Positions 20,019 through 30,303 of a DNA stretch of 64,000 nucleotides are shown here, in pieces. How positions within the stretch are numbered: position 1 is the first letter of the stretch; the number at the start of each line of letters is the position of its first letter. Position numbers and translations under genes: made by a program. Below the pieces are notes generated by a model. It was not told where the DNA came from. It saw only the letters and a program-made list of their open reading frames with translations, and did no database searches. Source of the stretch: Faecalicatena orotica (GTDB lineage: Bacteria > Bacillota > Clostridia > Lachnospirales > Lachnospiraceae); assembly GCF_003149245.1 (NCBI RefSeq), contig NZ_QGDL01000012.1, positions 62,001-126,000 on the forward strand, written 5' to 3'.

Positions 20019-21155
20019 TTATCCCTGTACCTGTAGTAACTTCTGTTTCAGTTCACCCTCGAGACGCTGCATTTCTCTTTCCGCTTCCTGTCTCTTCTGG
20101 CGGCCTTCCTGCTGAATGTGCATAACTTCATCTAATGTAGAAATCAGCGACTCATTGGTAATCTTCAGTGTCTCGATATCCACGATACCTCTCTCCGACT
20201 CTTTCGCAGTCTCAATTGTGGCCATTTTCAGTTTCTCTGCATTCTTTCTGAGCAGTTCATTAGTCATGTCGGTCACTTCACGCTGCGCTGCCGCTGCCTG
20301 CGCAGAATGTTCAACTCCAAGCGCAAGCACCATCTGGCTCTTCCAGAGCGGGATGGTATTCACAATCGTAGACTGGATCTTCTCTACCATCAGCGTATCG
20401 TTCCCCTGCACAAGCCGGATCTGTGGGGCCGTCTGGATCGAAATCGTGCGTGTCAGTTCCAGATCGTGTATCTTCTTTTCAAACCGGTTGCACATAGAAT
20501 CCAGATCTTTTGCCGCCTGTGCATCCTCCGGCAGCCCTGAAGACTGTGCCTTATTAAGCAGTTCCGGAAGCGTGGTAGAACGGATTTCATTCAGTTTCTT
20601 CTTTCCAGCCAGTACATACATGGAAAGTTCCTTGAAATATGTCAGGTTGACCGCATACATCTTATCCAGAATCGCGATGTCCTTCATCAGCTGTACCTGA
20701 TGGTTTTCAAGAACCTTGCAGATCTGGTTGATGTTGACCTCTGCCTTGGCATACTTCGCTTTCATCGCTGAAATCTTATTGGCCGGCTTCTTAAAGATAC
20801 CAAGGAATCCCTTCTCCTCTTCTTCATCGAAATCTTTCAGCTGCCTTACCACACCGGACAGCAGGTCACCGATCTCCCCTAAGTCTTTCGTCTTTACATT
20901 TTCTAGGGCATTTTCCGAGAAATCAGCCATCTTTTTCTGTGTTCCTGCCCCATACTGCAGAATCACAGCCGAGTTCGTCAGATCGATCTGGCTGGCAAAA
21001 GCATCCACAGCACGCTTTTCCTCCTCTGACAGGAGACTGTCATCAAGTGCGGGCTCCTCCTTCTCAGGAACCGGGGCCGGGGCCTGTTTCTCCTCCTGAA
21101 AAGGTTCCAGCGTTAATGTAGGGGTTGTCGCAAATCCTTCAAATTCATTACCCAT
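20019..21155 (-). CDS. TelA-family protein (toxic anion resistance family)
   Basis: 378 residues from the ATG at 21155, with GGAGGAG upstream; an earlier in-frame ATG precedes that site. The protein is soluble and mostly helical, with the characteristic segments VDLTYFKELSMYVLAG-like (near 190-205), RTISIQTAPQIRLVQGND and TIVNTIPLWKSQMVLAL. The family was named from tellurite resistance (TelA/KlaA), but its usual chromosomal role in Firmicutes is unknown and may concern the envelope. It follows the XpaC-type gene by 30 bases, a common pairing. Confidence 0.85.
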   Translation of the reverse strand: MGNEFEGFATTPTLTLEPFQEEKQAPAPVPEKEEPALDDSLLSEEEKRAVDAFASQIDLTNSAVILQYGAGTQKKMADFSENALENVKTKDLGEIGDLLSGVVRQLKDFDEEEEKGFLGIFKKPANKISAMKAKYAKAEVNINQICKVLENHQVQLMKDIAILDKMYAVNLTYFKELSMYVLAGKKKLNEIRSTTLPELLNKAQSSGLPEDAQAAKDLDSMCNRFEKKIHDLELTRTISIQTAPQIRLVQGNDTLMVEKIQSTIVNTIPLWKSQMVLALGVEHSAQAAAAQREVTDMTNELLRKNAEKLKMATIETAKESERGIVDIETLKITNESLISTLDEVMHIQQEGRQKRQEAEREMQRLEGELKQKLLQVQG

Positions 21156-21185
21156 ATTTTCTCCTCCGTTGAGCAAGTATGCTGT

Positions 21186-22592
21186 TTAAAAATCATCTTT
21201 TGTCAGTCCTTCCTGTGCAAGCATCGTATTCAGCACAGAAATATCGGCCGCCACATCCCAGGCTGTATCCTGAAACAGGCTGTCAAGCAGCTTTTCAAAA
21301 GCTACATTTAATGTATCCAGTGTCTTTTCTATTTCGTTCTTGGATGAAAGGATATTCTCACCCTGTACCGGCATTGCATCCAGTTCTTCATAGGCTTCGA
21401 GAAGTTTTACAGTCGTTGGAAGATAATATTCCATAAGCCGTCTGATATCCGTTATGTTCTCCGGGTTCTGCTCAACCCTGTCAAAGATCCTGTCTACCAG
21501 CACCTCCATGCGTGAAATCTTAGCAGATATCTCTTCTCCCGGAATAGCATCATTACTTTTATGAATCTTCTTAATATATTCATCACCGGTACGGATAATC
21601 TCCTGCACCTGCGGGTCCAGATTCTTATGTTCCTGAGCCTGCTTTTCTCTGTTCAGCTTCTCTTCCAGTTTCTGCTTTTCCATGCGCTGCATCAGTTCAT
21701 TATACTGTGTAAATGCATCATTACTCACAATGAGGCATGTCTTCTGGCTGTCCAGATGCCCCTGTCTGAACCAGCCTTTACGGATCATCTTCTGTATATC
21801 TTTCACAACATATTTATTAGATTTCCTCAGACGGCCGGCCAGTTCCTTTATCTCACAGTACTCTTTATCGCCAAGCGTGCTTAAGTAGAGCCTGTACCGC
21901 TTTACTCTGCCTAACAAGGCTGTACCGATTCCGGCCAGAATTCCTCCGCCAAACATCATAATACCGGTAATGACCGAAAATGCCAGAATTCCCGTGGGCA
22001 CTACCTCTGTCGTAACAATTATGCCGATTATTAAAAACGCCAGAATCAGAAACATCGCAACCCCCAGCGTATATCCCGTCACCGTCATCGCAATACCGCC
22101 GGCCTTCGCCCCCGATGTCTTCACAAAGAGCCCCGGATGCTTCTGCAGTGCAGCCAGTCCCTCTTCGGCGCTGTTCCTTCTGCTCTGCCGCACTTCCTGA
22201 CGCTGGTACCGCTGGTTCTGATAACTCCGTCCCTGATAACCATATCCGTTAAAACCAGCATTCGGCCCCGGACCTGTATTGCCTTCCTTATAAACATTTT
22301 CTCCCCGAAACGCACCGCTGCCCCCGAACGGAGACGGTCCCGCCTGCCTGTTATACCGGTAAGCATCCCTGTTCACACGTCTGTTGTTCCTATAGGACTG
22401 TTTCTGAAAACTCTGGGCAGTCTTATCCACAGCATCCCCTACATTATGCAAACCTTTCCCCAGATTATTCATCGCGCTGTTAACCGTATTCGTAATCGTC
22501 TGGTTCAAACGGTCAAAATTCTGTGCATCGATCGCCTCCTGCACAGTTCTGCTTATATCTTCACCAAATTTCTCCCAATCTTGATTCGCCAT
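21186..22592 (-). CDS. XpaC-family membrane protein
   Basis: 468 residues. An N-terminal soluble part with a Q-, N-, R- and G-rich low-complexity stretch (about 70-150), two adjacent membrane segments at about 170-235, and a C-terminal soluble helical part with DEYIKKIHKSNDAIPG, the hallmark of the family once named for 5-bromo-4-chloroindolyl phosphate hydrolysis. Biochemical function is unknown; linkage to TelA points to a shared envelope-associated role. Confidence 0.8.
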   Translation of the reverse strand: MANQDWEKFGEDISRTVQEAIDAQNFDRLNQTITNTVNSAMNNLGKGLHNVGDAVDKTAQSFQKQSYRNNRRVNRDAYRYNRQAGPSPFGGSGAFRGENVYKEGNTGPGPNAGFNGYGYQGRSYQNQRYQRQEVRQSRRNSAEEGLAALQKHPGLFVKTSGAKAGGIAMTVTGYTLGVAMFLILAFLIIGIIVTTEVVPTGILAFSVITGIMMFGGGILAGIGTALLGRVKRYRLYLSTLGDKEYCEIKELAGRLRKSNKYVVKDIQKMIRKGWFRQGHLDSQKTCLIVSNDAFTQYNELMQRMEKQKLEEKLNREKQAQEHKNLDPQVQEIIRTGDEYIKKIHKSNDAIPGEEISAKISRMEVLVDRIFDRVEQNPENITDIRRLMEYYLPTTVKLLEAYEELDAMPVQGENILSSKNEIEKTLDTLNVAFEKLLDSLFQDTAWDVAADISVLNTMLAQEGLTKDDF

Positions 22593-22666
22593 ATCTTCAC
22601 CTATGCCTCACTTTACAGGATTTCTGTAAAATATATTCCATATCGCTTTCATCTTAATAGGCGCCA

Positions 22667-22683
22667 GTGCCGGCTGCCGGCAC
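22667..22683. other. GC-rich hairpin between antiporter and XpaC genes
   Basis: GTGCCGGC and GCCGGCAC form an eight-base stem. There is no T run on the minus strand, so it is not a standard terminator for the antiporter gene. Confidence 0.45.
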
Positions 22684-22737
22684 CACCTTATTCAAGTATA
22701 ATAGAATTGCTCTGAAAAATCAATGCGCCTGAGCAAA

Positions 22738-23721
22738 TCACCTCACCAGAATATATGTGAAAAATCCTGCATAGAACAGAAGGAACATCAGGCCCTCCAG
22801 TTTGGAGAGTCCCTTTCTGCTCACAGCACATATATAAACAAGGATGCTTGCCACAATTAGTATGATTGTATCCTGCACGGCGAGAGCATTGATCGTGATC
22901 GGAGTAATTGATGCCGACATCCCCAGAATCAGGAGTATATTAAATATATTTGATCCCACAACATTGCCGAGTGCAAGATCATTTTCCCCCTTCTTCGCCG
23001 CTACCATCGAGGTTACCAGCTCCGGAAGGGATGTTCCTAATGCAACAATAGACAAGCCGATAAATGTCTGGCTGAGACCGAAACTTGCTGCAATCTCTGA
23101 CGCACTGTCTACCACAAAATCTCCTCCGATAATGATTCCGGCAATTCCAACCACAATGTAAACCGCACTACGCACCGGTGTCAGAGATTCATACTCTTCC
23201 TCAGGTTCCCCTGAGGCAGCAATCTTCCTGCGTGAATGCAGTGCATCAATCACCGCTGCTATAACAAACCCGACAAATAAAACAAGCAGAATCACCCCGG
23301 ATGTTCTTGACAGTATATATTCCTTATTCTCTCCGCCTGACATAATGCCCTGAAAATCGAATCCTGTCATCATCAGCAGAAGAATCGCCGTTATCACAAT
23401 GGAAAATGGAAACTCGCGCTTCAAGATAGACCACTTCACCTGAATCGGCCGCACAAGTGCACTCGCCCCGAGAACCACCAGAAGGTTAAATATATTGGAG
23501 CCAATCACGTTGCTCACTGCCAGTTCATTCTTCCCCATCAGCGCGGCTGTCACGCTGACAGATGCCTCCGGCATGCTTGTCCCAAAGGCAACCACCGTAA
23601 GTCCGATTACAATAGAAGGAACCTTAAGAAGTTTTGCCACGCTAGAGCTTCCATCCACAAAAAAATCTGCTCCTTTGATAAGCAGGAAAAAACCTATAAT
23701 CAATAATAAATATGTTATCAT
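22738..23721 (-). CDS. Calcium/sodium antiporter, CaCA family (YrbG type)
   Basis: 327 residues with about ten membrane segments and the two inverted alpha repeats that bind the ions: GLTVVAFGTSMPEASVS with SNVIGSNIFNLLV, and GLSIVALGTSLPELVTS with GNVVGSNIFNILL. It exchanges cytosolic Ca2+ for Na+ or H+ at the membrane. Monocistronic. The ion specificity is inferred from the family. Confidence 0.92.
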   Translation of the reverse strand: MITYLLLIIGFFLLIKGADFFVDGSSSVAKLLKVPSIVIGLTVVAFGTSMPEASVSVTAALMGKNELAVSNVIGSNIFNLLVVLGASALVRPIQVKWSILKREFPFSIVITAILLLMMTGFDFQGIMSGGENKEYILSRTSGVILLVLFVGFVIAAVIDALHSRRKIAASGEPEEEYESLTPVRSAVYIVVGIAGIIIGGDFVVDSASEIAASFGLSQTFIGLSIVALGTSLPELVTSMVAAKKGENDLALGNVVGSNIFNILLILGMSASITPITINALAVQDTIILIVASILVYICAVSRKGLSKLEGLMFLLFYAGFFTYILVR

Positions 23722-23808
23722 ACTTGACCTCGCTTTTTATTTATACGATAATCAGTGTAGTCAGATTTTTCAGAAAAGTCAAGGATATCAAACCAAAGGA
23801 GCGAACTT

Positions 23809-24489
23809 ATGACACCCGAGATTATATTTGAAGATCAGGATTTGATCGTCTGTATCAAGCCGGCCGGCACTGCCACCCAAAGCAGCATGATGCAGGCACC
23901 TGATATGGTGAGTATATTAAAAAACTATATTTATAAAAATTCCCCGGGTAAGCAGCAGCCGTATCTCGCGGTCATACACCGGCTGGACCAGCCGGTAGAG
24001 GGGCTGCTTGTATTTGCCAAGACACCCGCTGCCGCAAAAAACCTCAGCCGGCAGTTGACACAATCCGGTTTCGGAAAGCATTACCGGGCGATACTTACCG
24101 GAACACCCGTATCCCCTGAAGGTGATCTCACTAATTACCTTGTTAAGGATGCCAGAACGAATTCTTCCCGCGTGTGCACAGCCGACACCCCTGGTGCAAA
24201 AAAGGCATTGCTGCATTACAAAATACTGGAGTCAAAACCTCCGTACTCGCTGGCCGAAATCACTCTGGAAACAGGACGCCACCACCAGATCCGGGTGCAG
24301 ATGTCCCATCTTGGCTGCCCCATTGCCGGTGACCGGAAATATGGCGTCACTCCCGCGAAAGATCCCAGAGAAGACGGCAGTCCGCGGAGTTATGATACTC
24401 TCCAGTTGTATGCCTGCCGTCTTACATTCCGTCATCCGCGTACCGGAAAAGAACTGGATTTCAGGCTGGACAAACTTCGCCGCCTATAG
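23809..24489 (+). CDS. RluA-family pseudouridine synthase
   Basis: 226 residues. The catalytic motif HRLDQPVEGLLVFAKT (Asp in HRLD) near residue 60 and the late motif GRHHQIRVQMSHLGCPIAGDRKYG identify the RluA family, which isomerises uridine in 23S rRNA or tRNA. There is no N-terminal S4 domain, so it belongs to the short class. An AAAGGAG precedes the ATG. Target uridine unknown. It is the only plus-strand gene in a 27-kb minus-strand stretch. Confidence 0.9.
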   Translation: MTPEIIFEDQDLIVCIKPAGTATQSSMMQAPDMVSILKNYIYKNSPGKQQPYLAVIHRLDQPVEGLLVFAKTPAAAKNLSRQLTQSGFGKHYRAILTGTPVSPEGDLTNYLVKDARTNSSRVCTADTPGAKKALLHYKILESKPPYSLAEITLETGRHHQIRVQMSHLGCPIAGDRKYGVTPAKDPREDGSPRSYDTLQLYACRLTFRHPRTGKELDFRLDKLRRL

Positions 24490-24531
24490 ATAGAATGAAT
24501 CTAGTTTCACAGGGTGCACTTTCTATAAAGC

Positions 24532-24578
24532 AAAAAAACAGGCCGCCGCAAACTCTATGAGCCGCTGCAGCCTGTTTA
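24532..24578. terminator. Bidirectional terminator between rluA-type gene and spoVG
   Basis: ACAGGC-GC-GC stems with GC-GC-GCCTGT around a central AT-rich loop; a seven-T run lies on the minus strand. It separates the two convergent genes. Confidence 0.85.
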
Positions 24579-24588
24579 TTCATTCTTC

Positions 24589-24876
24589 TTACATTTCCCC
24601 AAGCACTACTTCAGGTTCTTCTTCAACCGCCTCAGTATACTTCTCTAAGATGATCTTCTGGATCCGCTCTCTTGTGCCAGAGTTGATCGGGTGCGCGATG
24701 TCACGGTATTCACCGTCAAGAGCTTTCTTGCTCGGCATTGCGATAAACAGTCCTTTCTCGCCCTCGATTACCTTAATGTCATGAACTACAAATTCATCAT
24801 CAATCGTAATCGAAACAACCGCTTTCAACTTACCTTCCTTTGCTACTTTGCGCACACGCACATCTGTGATTTGCAT
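24589..24876 (-). CDS. spoVG: SpoVG septation/RNA-binding regulator
   Basis: 95 residues from the ATG at 24876, with AAAGGAG upstream; the open frame extends further but the family start is MQITDVRVR. Conserved [13 protein letters not shown] and FIAMPSKK motifs and [10 protein letters not shown] are clear. SpoVG acts in septation and sporulation in Bacillus and as a nucleic-acid-binding global regulator elsewhere. The acidic tail EEEPEV is usual. It follows glgD by 69 bases and may be cotranscribed with it. Confidence 0.96.
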   Translation of the reverse strand: MQITDVRVRKVAKEGKLKAVVSITIDDEFVVHDIKVIEGEKGLFIAMPSKKALDGEYRDIAHPINSGTRERIQKIILEKYTEAVEEEPEVVLGEM

Positions 24877-24945
24877 AATGTTCAAGTCTCCTTTCTCCGC
24901 CTGCATCGGTCCATTATCGAGCATCAGGCTCAATAAGTATAACCT

Positions 24946-26064
24946 TTATAATGCATACCGCTCGTTTTTCTCAACTACCACTTTCACACCATTCTCACCA
25001 ACATGTCTCGTGTTTGCCCTTATCGTATCCCGACTCTCAACAACACAATTCTCGATGTAAGTATTGTCCCCAAGATATACGTCGTTCAGGATAATGGAAT
25101 TCTTGATTACGCAGTTATTACCTACAAATACCTTTTTAAATATAACGGAATTCTCAACCGTTCCATTAATAATACTTCCACTTCCAACAAGGCTGTTCTT
25201 AACAACCGCCCCCGGATTGTACTTCGCCGGCGGAAGGTCACTCACCTTGGAGTTGACCGGCGGAAGTTCTTTGAAGAAGTAATTACGAACTTCAGGTCTC
25301 AGGAAATCCATATTCGTCTGGTAATATGCGTCCACTGTTGAGATGTTACTCCAGTAGCTGTTTATCTTATAACCGTATATTTTCTTCAGATTCTTATAGC
25401 GAATCAGAATATCGGTTACAAAATCATGTCTTTCCTCTTCTGCACAGTGCTCGATGAGGTCAATAAGCTGTCTTCTTCTAATCACATAAATACCCGTGGA
25501 AATCGTCTGTGAATGAGCCACCATCGGCTTTTCTTCAAACTCTTCAATTCTTGCGGATTCATTCATGCGGACGGTGCCAAAGCGAGTGGCATCCTCACCA
25601 GGAGCCAATTCCTTGCATACAACTGTGATGTCTGCCTTCTTGGCGATATGGTACTCAAGCACCTTATTATAATCCAGCTTGTACACTGCATCCCCCGATG
25701 TAATGATGACATATGGCTCGTGGCATCTCTTGAGGAAATCCAGGTTCTGATAGATTGCATCAGCAGTTCCCCGGTACCAGTATCCATTCTCCGCCGTAAT
25801 CGTCGGAGTGAATACATATAATCCGCCCTGTTTTCTTCCGAAATCCCACCACTTGGATGAGTTCAGATGTTCATTCAAAGATCTTGCATTGTACTGTGTG
25901 AGAACGGCAACTTTCTGTATATGGGAATTTGCCATGTTACTCAGCGCAAAATCAATTGCCCTGTAGCTTCCAGCCACCGGCATCGCTGCCACTGCGCGTC
26001 TGGAAGTCAGTTCCTGCATCTTTCTGTTATTTCCGCCTGCTAAGATAATACCTACTGCTCTCAT
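24946..26064 (-). CDS. glgD: ADP-glucose pyrophosphorylase subunit GlgD
   Basis: 372 residues: nucleotidyltransferase domain followed by a left-handed beta-helix. The pyrophosphate-binding loop is the degenerate [15 protein letters not shown] instead of GGQGxRLxxLT, the mark of GlgD rather than GlgC. In Firmicutes GlgD forms a hetero-oligomer with GlgC and modulates glycogen synthesis. Its start overlaps the glgC stop by four bases. Confidence 0.95.
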   Translation of the reverse strand: MRAVGIILAGGNNRKMQELTSRRAVAAMPVAGSYRAIDFALSNMANSHIQKVAVLTQYNARSLNEHLNSSKWWDFGRKQGGLYVFTPTITAENGYWYRGTADAIYQNLDFLKRCHEPYVIITSGDAVYKLDYNKVLEYHIAKKADITVVCKELAPGEDATRFGTVRMNESARIEEFEEKPMVAHSQTISTGIYVIRRRQLIDLIEHCAEEERHDFVTDILIRYKNLKKIYGYKINSYWSNISTVDAYYQTNMDFLRPEVRNYFFKELPPVNSKVSDLPPAKYNPGAVVKNSLVGSGSIINGTVENSVIFKKVFVGNNCVIKNSIILNDVYLGDNTYIENCVVESRDTIRANTRHVGENGVKVVVEKNERYAL

Positions 26065-27335
26065 ATACGATCACCTGCCTTTATTAATGTCTCACCACTT
26101 GCAAGCACTCCATCGCTGTAATCTTCTATGGATGTAACACCACTAATGGCGGTATTCTTCCCAATCTGCACTCCTGAAGGTATTTTTGAATTCTCCCCAA
26201 TGGTCGCAAGTCCGCCGCTGTAAACACCCGGCTTCTCTTTATTCGGGACTTCACTTCCAATACCGATCACGACATCATTTCCAATCACGGTTCCTTCAGC
26301 GATGATTGCTTTCTCAATCACACAATTGTCACCGACTGTTACGTCTCTCATGAGAATTGAATCTTTGATCACACTGCCCTTACCAACGGTCACACCGCCT
26401 CCAAGCACAGAATTATGAACTTCTCCGTAGATCTCCGAACCGTTGCTGATGATACACCTGTCAACTACAGACTGTTCTGATATATACTGTGGTGGAAGAT
26501 TGGCGCTGTTGGTATATATCTTCCAAAACTCTTCATATAAATTAAATTCCGGAATAATATCAATCAGTTCCATGTTCGCTTCCCAATATGAGCTGAGAGT
26601 TCCGACATCCTTCCAGTAGCCATTATACTCGTAAGCAAACATCCTCTTGTCATTCTCATGGCAGTATGGGATGATGTGCTTACCAAAATCACAGTTCGGC
26701 TGCTCTGAAAGCCTGATCAGTGCATCTTTCAGAACCGGCCAGCTGAATATGTAGATTCCCATAGACGCCAGATTGCTGCTCGGCTTCTCAGGCTTCTCCT
26801 CAAACTCCCTGATGCGGCTCTCCTCATCTGTAACGACAATACCAAAACGGCTTGCTTCTTCCATCGGAACCGGCATTGCTGCAATTGTAACGTCAGCCTT
26901 GTTCGCTTTATGGAAATCAAGCATTACCTCATAATCCATCTTGTAAATGTGGTCCCCTGAAAGGATCAGGACATAATCAGGATTGTATGTCTCCATGTAA
27001 TCCAGATTCTGATAAATCGCATTTGCAGTACCTGTATACCACTCACTGCTTGTACTCTTCTCGTAAGGCGGAAGAATTGTCACCCCTCCGACATTACGGT
27101 CCAGATCCCACGGAATTCCAATTCCGATATGGGTATTCAACCTTAAAGGCTGGTACTGTGTCAATACACCTACAGTATCTACGCCTGAATTAATACAGTT
27201 ACTCAATGGAAAATCAATAATACGGTACTTACCGCCAAATGCTACGGCCGGCTTGGCCACTTTTGCAGTAAGAACTCCCAGTCGACTGCCTTGTCCACCT
27301 GCCAGCAGCATAGCAATCATTTCCTTCTTAATCAT
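26061..27335 (-). CDS. glgC: Glucose-1-phosphate adenylyltransferase
   Basis: 424 residues. The catalytic loop [14 protein letters not shown] and the [10 protein letters not shown] motif are intact, and a hexapeptide-repeat beta-helix closes the protein. It makes ADP-glucose from ATP and glucose 1-phosphate, the committed step of glycogen synthesis, in the cytosol. GAGGTG lies seven bases before the ATG. Paired with glgD. Confidence 0.97.
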   Translation of the reverse strand: MIKKEMIAMLLAGGQGSRLGVLTAKVAKPAVAFGGKYRIIDFPLSNCINSGVDTVGVLTQYQPLRLNTHIGIGIPWDLDRNVGGVTILPPYEKSTSSEWYTGTANAIYQNLDYMETYNPDYVLILSGDHIYKMDYEVMLDFHKANKADVTIAAMPVPMEEASRFGIVVTDEESRIREFEEKPEKPSSNLASMGIYIFSWPVLKDALIRLSEQPNCDFGKHIIPYCHENDKRMFAYEYNGYWKDVGTLSSYWEANMELIDIIPEFNLYEEFWKIYTNSANLPPQYISEQSVVDRCIISNGSEIYGEVHNSVLGGGVTVGKGSVIKDSILMRDVTVGDNCVIEKAIIAEGTVIGNDVVIGIGSEVPNKEKPGVYSGGLATIGENSKIPSGVQIGKNTAISGVTSIEDYSDGVLASGETLIKAGDRI

Positions 27336-27367
27336 GTCGTCACCTCATTTCTAGTTAGTTGTACCCA

Positions 27368-27376
27368 TTATAGCAC
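27368..27376 (-). promoter_or_regulatory. glgC promoter (extended -10)
   Basis: Minus strand TGCTATAAT, a perfect extended -10, 33 bases before glgC; TTGTGC lies 19 bases upstream as a poor -35. Confidence 0.55.
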
Positions 27377-27480
27377 ACTTTTCTCTTCCGCGCACAATTT
27401 TTACAATTTTTTAGCGGAACTCAATGCCTTTTTGTTAATCCTGCACAAAAAGAACATCTTTAAATTTTCCCCATATATAG

Positions 27481-27486
27481 TATAAT
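27481..27486 (+). promoter_or_regulatory. murC promoter -10 candidate
   Basis: TATAAT in a very AT-rich stretch, about 62 bases before the murC start; the -35 is weak. Confidence 0.4.
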
Positions 27487-27548
27487 ATAAAAAGTAGTTA
27501 TTGTTTATGACTAATTTATAGAATTTTTATTTAGGAAGGAATGCGTTT

Positions 27549-28925
27549 ATGTATAAAATTGATTTCAATAAGCCGATTCATATCCATTTTATAGGGATTG
27601 GCGGCATCAGCATGAGTGGTCTTGCAGAGATTCTCATGAAGGAGAATTTTACAGTATCTGGATCAGATTCCAGAAAGTCACCACTAACTGAGCAGCTTGA
27701 GAAGAAGGGCGCCCAGATTTTTTACGGACAGAAGGCAGAGAATATCATCGAAGGTATCGACTGCGTTGTATATACCGCCGCTATTAACCGCGACAATGCC
27801 GAGCTGATAGAAGCTGTTGCGAAGAAAATACCGATGCTTACCCGTGCTGAACTTTTAGGGCAGCTGATGAAGAATTATAAGAATGCCATCGCCGTATCCG
27901 GCACCCACGGAAAGACTACAACAACTTCTATGATCTCTCATATTCTTCTTGAAGGGGATATGGACCCGACTATTTCCGTCGGCGGAATCCTTCAGGCAAT
28001 CGGCGGCAACATCCGCGTAGGCAGCTCCGAGACTTTTATCACAGAAGCCTGTGAATATACGAACAGTTTTCTGGATTTTTACCCTAAAATCAGTATCATT
28101 CTTAATATAGAGGAAGACCATCTGGATTTCTTCAAGGACCTTGAGGATATCCGCCATTCCTTCCACCAGTTTGCATCACTGCTGCCTGAAGACGGCACCC
28201 TGATCATCAACGCGGATATCCAGAACTATCAGGAAATCTGCGACGGGCTCGGCTGTAATATCATCACCTATGGAAGTTCACCGGATGCAGACTACAGCGC
28301 AGCCAATATCGGCTATGATGATAAAGGAAGGGTATCCTTCGATCTTGTAAGGAAAGGAGTCCTGTCCGAACACATCGTCCTCTCCGTCACCGGTGACCAC
28401 AATGTCTCCAATGCGCTGGCCTCCATCGCCGCTGCCGAACTGCTCAGGCTTTCTATGGATACGATTCTTAAGGGGCTGCTCTCCTTCTCAGGAACGGACC
28501 GCCGCTTTGAATATAAGGGCACTTTAAACGGTGTAACAATCGTGGATGACTATGCGCACCACCCGACAGAGATCACCGCCACCTTAAAGGCGGCGCACCA
28601 CTATCCGCACAAGAAGCTCTGGTGTGTATTCCAACCGCACACTTACACGAGGACAAAAGCATTCTTTCATGAATTTGCCGAAGCGCTTTCCCATGCAGAC
28701 CATGTCGTCCTCGCGGATATTTATGCAGCAAGGGAAACAGATACACTCGGTATCTCTTCCAGCCATCTGGCAGAAGAATTGAAGGCACTCGGGACAGATG
28801 CATACTACTTTCCAAGCTTCGGGGAGATTGAAAACTTCCTAAAAGCGAACTGTGTTTCAGGTGACTTGTTGATAACTATGGGAGCCGGAGACGTTGTAAA
28901 TATAGGGGAAGATCTTTTAAAATAG
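27549..28925 (+). CDS. murC: UDP-N-acetylmuramate--L-alanine ligase
   Basis: 458 residues. N-terminal Rossmann domain (HFIGIGGISMSGLAEIL), central ATP-binding domain with GTHGKTTTTSM and a later VDDYAHHPTE motif, and the C-terminal ligase domain. It adds L-alanine to UDP-MurNAc, the first peptide step in peptidoglycan precursor synthesis in the cytosol. AGGAAGGA precedes the ATG. It diverges from glgC. Confidence 0.98.
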   Translation: MYKIDFNKPIHIHFIGIGGISMSGLAEILMKENFTVSGSDSRKSPLTEQLEKKGAQIFYGQKAENIIEGIDCVVYTAAINRDNAELIEAVAKKIPMLTRAELLGQLMKNYKNAIAVSGTHGKTTTTSMISHILLEGDMDPTISVGGILQAIGGNIRVGSSETFITEACEYTNSFLDFYPKISIILNIEEDHLDFFKDLEDIRHSFHQFASLLPEDGTLIINADIQNYQEICDGLGCNIITYGSSPDADYSAANIGYDDKGRVSFDLVRKGVLSEHIVLSVTGDHNVSNALASIAAAELLRLSMDTILKGLLSFSGTDRRFEYKGTLNGVTIVDDYAHHPTEITATLKAAHHYPHKKLWCVFQPHTYTRTKAFFHEFAEALSHADHVVLADIYAARETDTLGISSSHLAEELKALGTDAYYFPSFGEIENFLKANCVSGDLLITMGAGDVVNIGEDLLK

Positions 28926-28928
28926 AAC

Positions 28929-28937
28929 TTATCCACA
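28929..28937 (+). promoter_or_regulatory. DnaA-box-like site (perfect)
   Basis: TTATCCACA, identical to the consensus DnaA box, three bases after the murC stop and upstream of the dnaD-like promoter. Confidence 0.55.
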
Positions 28938-28951
28938 CTTTCCCCACATAG

Positions 28952-28960
28952 TTATCTACA
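28952..28960 (+). promoter_or_regulatory. DnaA-box-like site (one mismatch)
   Basis: TTATCTACA, one mismatch to TTATCCACA, same orientation, 23 bases after the first site. Confidence 0.45.
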
Positions 28961-29010
28961 AAAAACCTTGTTTTTCCCACGAAAAAGTGCTTTTTACTGC
29001 CGCAATTAGG

Positions 29011-29019
29011 TGCTATAAT
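29011..29019 (+). promoter_or_regulatory. Promoter of the dnaD-dnaC-prs unit (extended -10)
   Basis: TGCTATAAT, a perfect extended -10, 54 bases before the start. The DnaA-like boxes lie 50-80 bases upstream of it. Confidence 0.6.
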
Positions 29020-29073
29020 ACCTGTACGCATTGAGAGAGTTAAGTACGAAAACCAAAGGGTAGGGGAAATAAG

Positions 29074-30255
29074 ATGAAGACATTGACTTTGAAAAATAAA
29101 TTTCAGACAAACGCAACCTTAGTTACAAACGATTTTATAGACAATTACATGATCAACGCAAACGGTGAGTTTGTCAAAGTATATTTATTTCTGCTGAGGC
29201 ATCTGGATGATCCGTGTTCCAATCTCACGATATCCATGATTGCCGACTGCCTGAACAACACGGAGAACGATATATTAAGAGCTTTCAGATACTGGGAATC
29301 TGAAGGACTTTTAACTGTTGATAAAGACGGTGAAGGAAGAATTACCGGGCTTGAACTGGAGCAGACGCCTTCCATTACATCCAGGAAAGTGACTGCCCCA
29401 AAGGTTCCGGCTGTCAATGAGAAGCCTGTCTTAAGAGAGGTCAAGCCTCTGGCTTCCGCCGCATCTGCTCTTGCAGCTGTCCCGGAACCAGTTATGGCCT
29501 TTGAACCGGCTGCCGTATCTGATCCTGTCCCTGTTTTTGAGACAGTCGCCGTGCCGGAACCAGTTTCCGCACCTAAGGCAGTCCAGAAGTCAAAGGCGAT
29601 TCCGCTGACTTCATTTAAAGCCCAGAAGGAACTGAAGTCCCTGCTCTTTATCGCAGAACAGTATCTAGGCAAGACACTGTCCCGGACCGATGTGGATGCC
29701 ATTACATATTTTTATGAGACGCTCGGCATGTCTGCTGATTTGATCGAATACCTGATCGAATCCTGTGTCGAGAACGGACATAAAAGTATCCACTACATTC
29801 AGAAGGTAGCCCTTTCCTGGTCTGACAGCGGTGTTACCACGATAGACCAGGCACGCCGGCAGTCTGCCAATTACAGCAAAAGCAGCTATACCGTGCTGAA
29901 TGCATTTGGAATCAAGAACAGGGGGCCGGCTGCTGCAGAGCTTACTTTTATCAGGAAGTGGACCGAAGAACTCGGTTTCTCCCTTGATATCATTCAGGAA
30001 GCCTGCAACCGCACAATCGCCGCTACTCACCAGCCCAGCTTTGAGTATGCCGATACCATCCTCTGTAAATGGTACGAAAGCCAGGTACGCCATCTAAAAG
30101 ATATTGCCGTTTTAGACGCCGCTTATCAGAAAGAAAAAGCCGCCAGAACAACTGTCCAGAATAGGCAGAAGCCAGTCTCAAAGAACATGAACAATTTCGA
30201 AAGACGCTCCTATGACATGGATTCTCTGGAGGAACAACTATTAAACAGTAATTAA
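29074..30255 (+). CDS. DnaD-domain replication protein
   Basis: 393 residues. Residues 1-90 form a DnaD/DnaB-type winged helix (NGEFVKVYLFLLRHL, then ISMIADCLNNTENDILRAFRYWE). A proline-, alanine- and valine-rich linker spans about 110-175. Two DnaB_2-type repeats follow at about 185-260 and 275-345 (VDAITYFYETLGMSADLIEYL and FIRKWTEELGFSLDIIQEA). DnaD acts at the origin and in restart, helping load the DnaC-type helicase. The next gene is the helicase-loader ATPase, which supports this role. Confidence 0.88.
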   Translation: MKTLTLKNKFQTNATLVTNDFIDNYMINANGEFVKVYLFLLRHLDDPCSNLTISMIADCLNNTENDILRAFRYWESEGLLTVDKDGEGRITGLELEQTPSITSRKVTAPKVPAVNEKPVLREVKPLASAASALAAVPEPVMAFEPAAVSDPVPVFETVAVPEPVSAPKAVQKSKAIPLTSFKAQKELKSLLFIAEQYLGKTLSRTDVDAITYFYETLGMSADLIEYLIESCVENGHKSIHYIQKVALSWSDSGVTTIDQARRQSANYSKSSYTVLNAFGIKNRGPAAAELTFIRKWTEELGFSLDIIQEACNRTIAATHQPSFEYADTILCKWYESQVRHLKDIAVLDAAYQKEKAARTTVQNRQKPVSKNMNNFERRSYDMDSLEEQLLNSN

Positions 30256-30303
30256 AGTAGCTGTTCACAATTCTGGGCAGTTACTATTAGAAGGAGTATA
30301 ATT

